Source: JBDSZL01 sp039925145
Lineage (GTDB): Bacteria; Acidobacteriota; Vicinamibacteria; Vicinamibacterales; SCN-69-37
NCBI GenBank assembly: GCA_039925145.1
Contig: JBDSZL010000086.1
Coordinates: forward strand, 1-15,692
Length of the DNA: 15,692 nucleotides
Direction: 5' to 3'
The translations under genes were made by a program, and so were the position numbers. Shown here piece after piece: positions 14,807 through 15,692 of the stretch (positions are counted from its first letter, which is position 1; every line of letters starts with the position of its first letter). The notes beneath the pieces are model-generated. The model did not search any database and was not told where the DNA came from. It saw nothing but the letters and a program-made list of their open reading frames with translations.

Positions 14807-15630
14807 AAAGCCGCAAAGGCGTTCTGTCGGGCGCGATCGCGGTTGTCATCTCCATCTTCGTGTTCGTTGTGCCCTTCGCGTTCATCGCCGTGACAGCCAT
14901 GAAGAACGTGACGGAAGCCGGGACGCTCGAGTTCTCACTGCCGAAGCGGATCGTGCTGTGGCAGAACCTCAAAGAGGTCATCCGAGCGCGCGATCACATG
15001 ATCGTCCGCGCGTTCCTCAACAGCGTGATCATCACGGCAGTGAGCGTCGCGGCTCTTGTCGTCTTCGGTTCGATGCTCGCCTACGTGCTGCAGCGACGTA
15101 AGGGTCCATGGAACGGGTTCATCAACTTCATGCTCCTCCTGGGGCTCATCGCCACGCCGGCAGTGGTGCCCACCATCTTCGTGCTGCAGAGGACGCACGT
15201 GTTCAAGTCGCTCCAAGGCCTCATGTTCATCGAGATCGCCTTCGGACTGCCGTTCTCCGTCATTCTCTTCCGCGCATTCATCGGCGCGATCCCGCGCGAT
15301 CTCGACGAGGCAGCGATGATCGACGGCGCCGGCCCGCTGCGCATCTTCTTCGGCGTCATCTTCCCGATCCTGCGGCCGGTCATCGTGACGGTCATCGTCC
15401 TGCAGAGCGTGTTCATCTACAACGACTTCGAAAAGCCGCTGTACTTCCTGCCCGGTGACGCGCATCCGACGGTGCAGCTGACGCTGTTCAACTTCCAGAG
15501 CCAGTTCCGGACCAGCTACAACCTGCTCTTCACCGACATCCTTCTCGTGACGATCCCCCCGCTCATCATGTTCATCTTCTTCAGCCGAAAGATTGTGGCA
15601 GGCATGACCGCCGGTGCAGTCAAGGGCTGA
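14803..15630 (+). CDS. MalG-like sugar ABC transporter permease (CUT1 family)
   Basis: A 275-residue partner permease, which pairs with the MalF-like protein to form the pore for the imported oligosaccharide. Hydrophobic spans lie near 8-32, 70-96, 108-130, 137-160, 190-207 and 240-261. The EAA loop is P-R-D-L-D-E-A-A-M-I-D-G-A-G (164-177) followed by F-F-G-V-I-F-P-I-L-R-P, a standard MalG/UgpE form. The ATG at 14803 shares bases with the preceding stop codon (ATGA); an in-frame ATG at 14773 lies inside the first permease gene and is less likely. A purine-rich GGAAGCAGG precedes the start. It is the last gene of the operon in view; the 62 bases that follow contain no terminator-like structure, so the operon may continue beyond the window. 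Confidence 0.93.
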   Translation: MKSRKGVLSGAIAVVISIFVFVVPFAFIAVTAMKNVTEAGTLEFSLPKRIVLWQNLKEVIRARDHMIVRAFLNSVIITAVSVAALVVFGSMLAYVLQRRKGPWNGFINFMLLLGLIATPAVVPTIFVLQRTHVFKSLQGLMFIEIAFGLPFSVILFRAFIGAIPRDLDEAAMIDGAGPLRIFFGVIFPILRPVIVTVIVLQSVFIYNDFEKPLYFLPGDAHPTVQLTLFNFQSQFRTSYNLLFTDILLVTIPPLIMFIFFSRKIVAGMTAGAVKG

Positions 15631-15692
15631 CGCCGGTCGAGCCCTCGGCACAACACCTCTCCGTCACGAATGTCAACGCGTCACCACATCAA

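Overview
The window reads as a carbohydrate-use island from a high-GC Gram-positive bacterium, most likely an actinomycete. Signs are the GC-rich codons, frequent GTG and TTG starts, lipoprotein sugar receptors with long Ser/Ala spacers, and a maltose-type (CUT1) importer with no ATPase gene beside it, which in Actinobacteria is usually served by a shared MsiK-type ATPase. I cannot name the genus. No rRNA, tRNA, CRISPR array, transposase or integrase was seen.

Left half (1-7612), a probable L-fucose module. On the minus strand an ABC importer operon runs leftwards: periplasmic-type receptor lipoprotein (2673-3896), double-domain RbsA-like ATPase (1144-2676), RbsC-like permease (123-1184), then the first 16 codons of what looks like an RbsD/FucU sugar mutarotase (48 to beyond base 1). 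Stops and starts overlap (GTGA at 2673-2676, 41 bases at 1144-1184). Divergent from it, across a 629-base gene-free region, are an L-fuconate dehydratase of the enolase superfamily (4526-5854) and an aldo/keto reductase of the L-fucose/D-threo-aldose dehydrogenase type (5874-6926), followed by a convergent GntR/FCD regulator (6938-7612). Three copies of the near-palindrome CATCCGATGT, one before the importer and two before the dehydratase, probably tie the module together under that regulator. The lactonase and the later steps of the pathway are absent and may lie left of base 1.

Right half (7613-15692), a probable beta-galactoside module. A LacZ-type GH2 beta-galactosidase (8022-11092) has a one-base frameshift in a run of six G at 10811-10816; with one G restored it would be 1023 residues, the length of E. 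coli LacZ. A convergent LacI-family repressor (11106-12137) lies divergent from a CUT1 importer: receptor lipoprotein (12318-13781), MalF-like permease (13880-14806) and MalG-like permease (14803-15630, ATGA overlap). The divergent promoter region carries three copies of a LacI-type operator (ideal form TTGTAGATCGATCTACAA), and a very strong 16-bp hairpin separates the receptor gene from the permease genes. The last 62 bases (15631-15692) hold nothing I can identify.

Taken together, the cell would import and oxidise L-fucose with one module and import and cleave beta-galactosides with the other. The adjacency, plus two weaker LacI-like sites upstream of the fucose importer, hints at use of fucosylated galactosides (for example xyloglucan side chains). 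That is inference: no fucosidase is in the window.
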